Shown here one piece after another: positions 62,607-64,000 of a DNA stretch of 64,000 nucleotides. Both the position numbers and the translations under genes were made by a program. A model generated the notes under the pieces. The model saw nothing but the letters and a program-made list of their open reading frames with translations, was not told where the DNA came from and made no database searches. Numbering within the stretch: the stretch's first letter is position 1; every line of letters starts with the position of its first letter. Location of the stretch: IMG/VR virus record IMGVR_UViG_3300004097_000003, positions 1 to 64,000 of that record. One strand, given 5' to 3'. The DNA comes from a virus.

Positions 62607-62996
62607 CTAGTTCCAGGTCTCTTCCGCTTCATCGTCGTCCTCCTCCTCTTCATCGTCGTCATCTACACCAACGTACATTGTTACCAGTACTAAGACTGAT
62701 GGACATGGACCAGTCAATCGAATTACCTGAGTAACAAGGACCCCGCCTAGCTCTGAAATCTCCTCAGCTAAATCTCCTCCTAAATCAGCCAAGTAAGACG
62801 CAAAAGCTGGTACCAAAAGCTCAGCAGTAGTGTAATCTATAATATCAGAGGCAGGTAGATACTCCTCCGCTACGTCTCCAAACCCTGATATAAGCTCTGC
62901 ATGTTCTTGGTAATCGTCTAGACCCTCAGGTATGATAATTACTTTAGGTTCCGTTGTAAGTTCTATTTTAGCATATCCGAATAGTTGGTCGTTCAT
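62607..62996 (-). CDS. Acidic hypothetical protein, 129 aa
   Basis: Not recognised. N-terminal half of mixed sequence and a C-terminal run of Asp and Glu (about 20 acidic residues, DDDDEEEEDDDEAEE). Such tails occur in DNA mimics and chaperones; function not assigned. The start overlaps the upstream stop (ATGA). Confidence 0.73.
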   Translation of the reverse strand: MNDQLFGYAKIELTTEPKVIIIPEGLDDYQEHAELISGFGDVAEEYLPASDIIDYTTAELLVPAFASYLADLGGDLAEEISELGGVLVTQVIRLTGPCPSVLVLVTMYVGVDDDDEEEEDDDEAEETWN

Positions 62997-63316
62997 TTTG
63001 ATGTCCTTAATGTATGTGCTTTATGTAACGCACGGAGTTTCGTTTCGTTTGTAGACTCAACCATAGCGTAATAGTACTCGTAGGTTAAATCGGGGTTATC
63101 TGAGATCTGCATAGGAGTATACTTAGAGTAAAAATCAGCGCTGACAATTGATGTCAACTCCTTAATGTAGTCCATTTGATCTTGCTTACTCAGTAGGTTA
63201 TCTATATCTAGATCAAATGAATTCCAGCTTCCCTCTCCTACTAAAGAAGAGGTATAGCCTCCCATATACTGGTCTGCATACCACTTAGTGAGTTCTTCTA
63301 ATGTAGTTTCTTCCAT
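62993..63316 (-). CDS. Hypothetical protein, 107 aa
   Basis: Not recognised. Helical, Tyr- and Asp-rich (WYADQYMGGYTSSL, SKYTPMQISDNPDLTYEYYYA). Ribosome site AGGAGGT lies before the ATG. Confidence 0.73.
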   Translation of the reverse strand: MEETTLEELTKWYADQYMGGYTSSLVGEGSWNSFDLDIDNLLSKQDQMDYIKELTSIVSADFYSKYTPMQISDNPDLTYEYYYAMVESTNETKLRALHKAHTLRTSK

Positions 63317-63325
63317 GTCACCTCC

Positions 63326-63688
63326 TTAAATATCAAATAAGAAACCATTCACAGTAGCGTTAGACTTAGATAGAAGGCTTACATCTGAAACTGTGCCGTC
63401 TAGAAAGTAATTAACTTTCTGGATGACTAGGCCCATAGCCACAATAAAGGGTTCTGGAAATTCACTGATGTTGGTTAGCACTTTTATATCACTACTGAGA
63501 GTAAGGTCGGTAATATTGTCACCACTAGCTGTACTAAGGTAAACGTATTCAGGAACAACTCTATCTTTAAAGCTGAACCTAACGCCTATCCCGTATTGAG
63601 GAGATTTAACACATTGGAATATAAGTCTCAAACCAATAGAATCGGGCTTCTTCTTTTTAAGTCTATCTGCAAAAGTTACTATATCCAT
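63326..63688 (-). CDS. Hypothetical protein, 120 aa
   Basis: Not recognised. Beta-rich protein with a basic start (ADRLKKKKPDSIGLRLIFQ) and hydrophobic strands (VIPEYVYLSTAS, FIVAMGLVIQKV). Starts right at the stop of the gene at 63688 (shared base). Confidence 0.73.
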   Translation of the reverse strand: MDIVTFADRLKKKKPDSIGLRLIFQCVKSPQYGIGVRFSFKDRVVPEYVYLSTASGDNITDLTLSSDIKVLTNISEFPEPFIVAMGLVIQKVNYFLDGTVSDVSLLSKSNATVNGFLFDI

Positions 63689-64000
63689 TATCTTAAACTC
63701 GCTTGTCGTGCTGTCTCAATAGGTGATATATAATCACCTTGGTTCATCTTCTTAACTTTCAGTAGGACCGAACTCATACGCTTTGATATACGCTCAGGCA
63801 GTACGTTCCTTAAATGCGTATACGTAGCGACATTAAGTGGGTAGAAACCTACCTGGGATCTAAAAAATAGTTCATTCTCAAGTTCCTCTCGCAAGTGTTC
63901 TTTTATATGGCCCGGAGAAGTAAGGCGCTCCATGGCAATCAATTTAAACAAAGCTCTGTAAAAATGATCAAGAAAGAATGTAATATCAGGCTGATCAAAG
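63688..64000 (-). CDS. Partial gene running off the right edge
   Basis: Not recognised. The frame is open from the stop at 63688 to the window edge at 64000, so the true start lies outside. Charged, helical protein (KEHLREELENELFFRS, RNVLPERISKRMSSVLLKVKK). No function assigned. Confidence 0.6.
   Translation of the reverse strand, partial: FDQPDITFFLDHFYRALFKLIAMERLTSPGHIKEHLREELENELFFRSQVGFYPLNVATYTHLRNVLPERISKRMSSVLLKVKKMNQGDYISPIETARQASLR

Overview
This window looks like part of the genome of a large tailed bacteriophage with a contractile tail, probably infecting a Gram-negative and likely aquatic host. The evidence is a PAAR spike tip, a gp25/W-type wedge and a gp6/J-type wedge in a row, a long series of tail-fibre and adhesin genes, a lysis cassette with lipoprotein signals, and tightly packed small genes with good Shine-Dalgarno sequences. 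DNA is AT-rich. I see no ribosomal RNA, tRNA, integrase, transposase, CRISPR array, head or terminase genes here. There is no gene-free stretch over about 160 bases.

Left block (1-18073, all minus strand): about 32 small early/accessory genes, many sharing overlapping start and stop codons. Recognisable members are a GNAT acetyltransferase, a MazG-like NTP pyrophosphohydrolase, a DUF4326 protein, a P-loop protein translationally coupled to a UvrD/Rep-type helicase, a zinc deoxycytidylate deaminase-like enzyme, a lipoprotein with an SPFH-like domain between two membrane proteins, and a 2-oxoglutarate/Fe(II) dioxygenase-like protein. Most others are unrecognised.

Middle block (18139-56634, all plus strand): the tail-tip module (PAAR, gp25-like, gp6-like, a 1562-residue baseplate protein with Ig-like repeats), then a large adhesin battery. 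This holds five paralogous collagen-like proteins (one ending in a complete Hint/intein-like domain), Calx-beta-like and jelly-roll-like proteins, a protein with GCTDP-type Cys repeats, a beta-propeller-like protein, a fibre-assembly-like protein with a DUF4376-like end, a set of proteins sharing a 50-residue terminal module, and a family of FEG/FDT-type minor structural proteins. A small envelope-protein cluster (42398-44937) interrupts it. The block ends in a lysis cassette: holin-like, spanin-like and lipoprotein genes, then a lipoprotein lytic transglycosylase.

Right block (56661 to the right edge, all minus strand): more early/metabolic genes, including a macro-domain protein, an SspB-like ClpXP adaptor candidate and a 5'-3' exonuclease of the T5 D15/Pol I small-fragment family. 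The last gene runs off the window.

Five minus-strand sites with the core TRTAAATA, four of them exactly ACTGTAAATA, lie just upstream of transcription-unit starts and may be a phage-specific promoter class. The most notable candidate system is the collagen-like/Hint adhesin battery together with the dioxygenase encoded in the early region; the SspB-like adaptor is the most interesting single host-takeover candidate.
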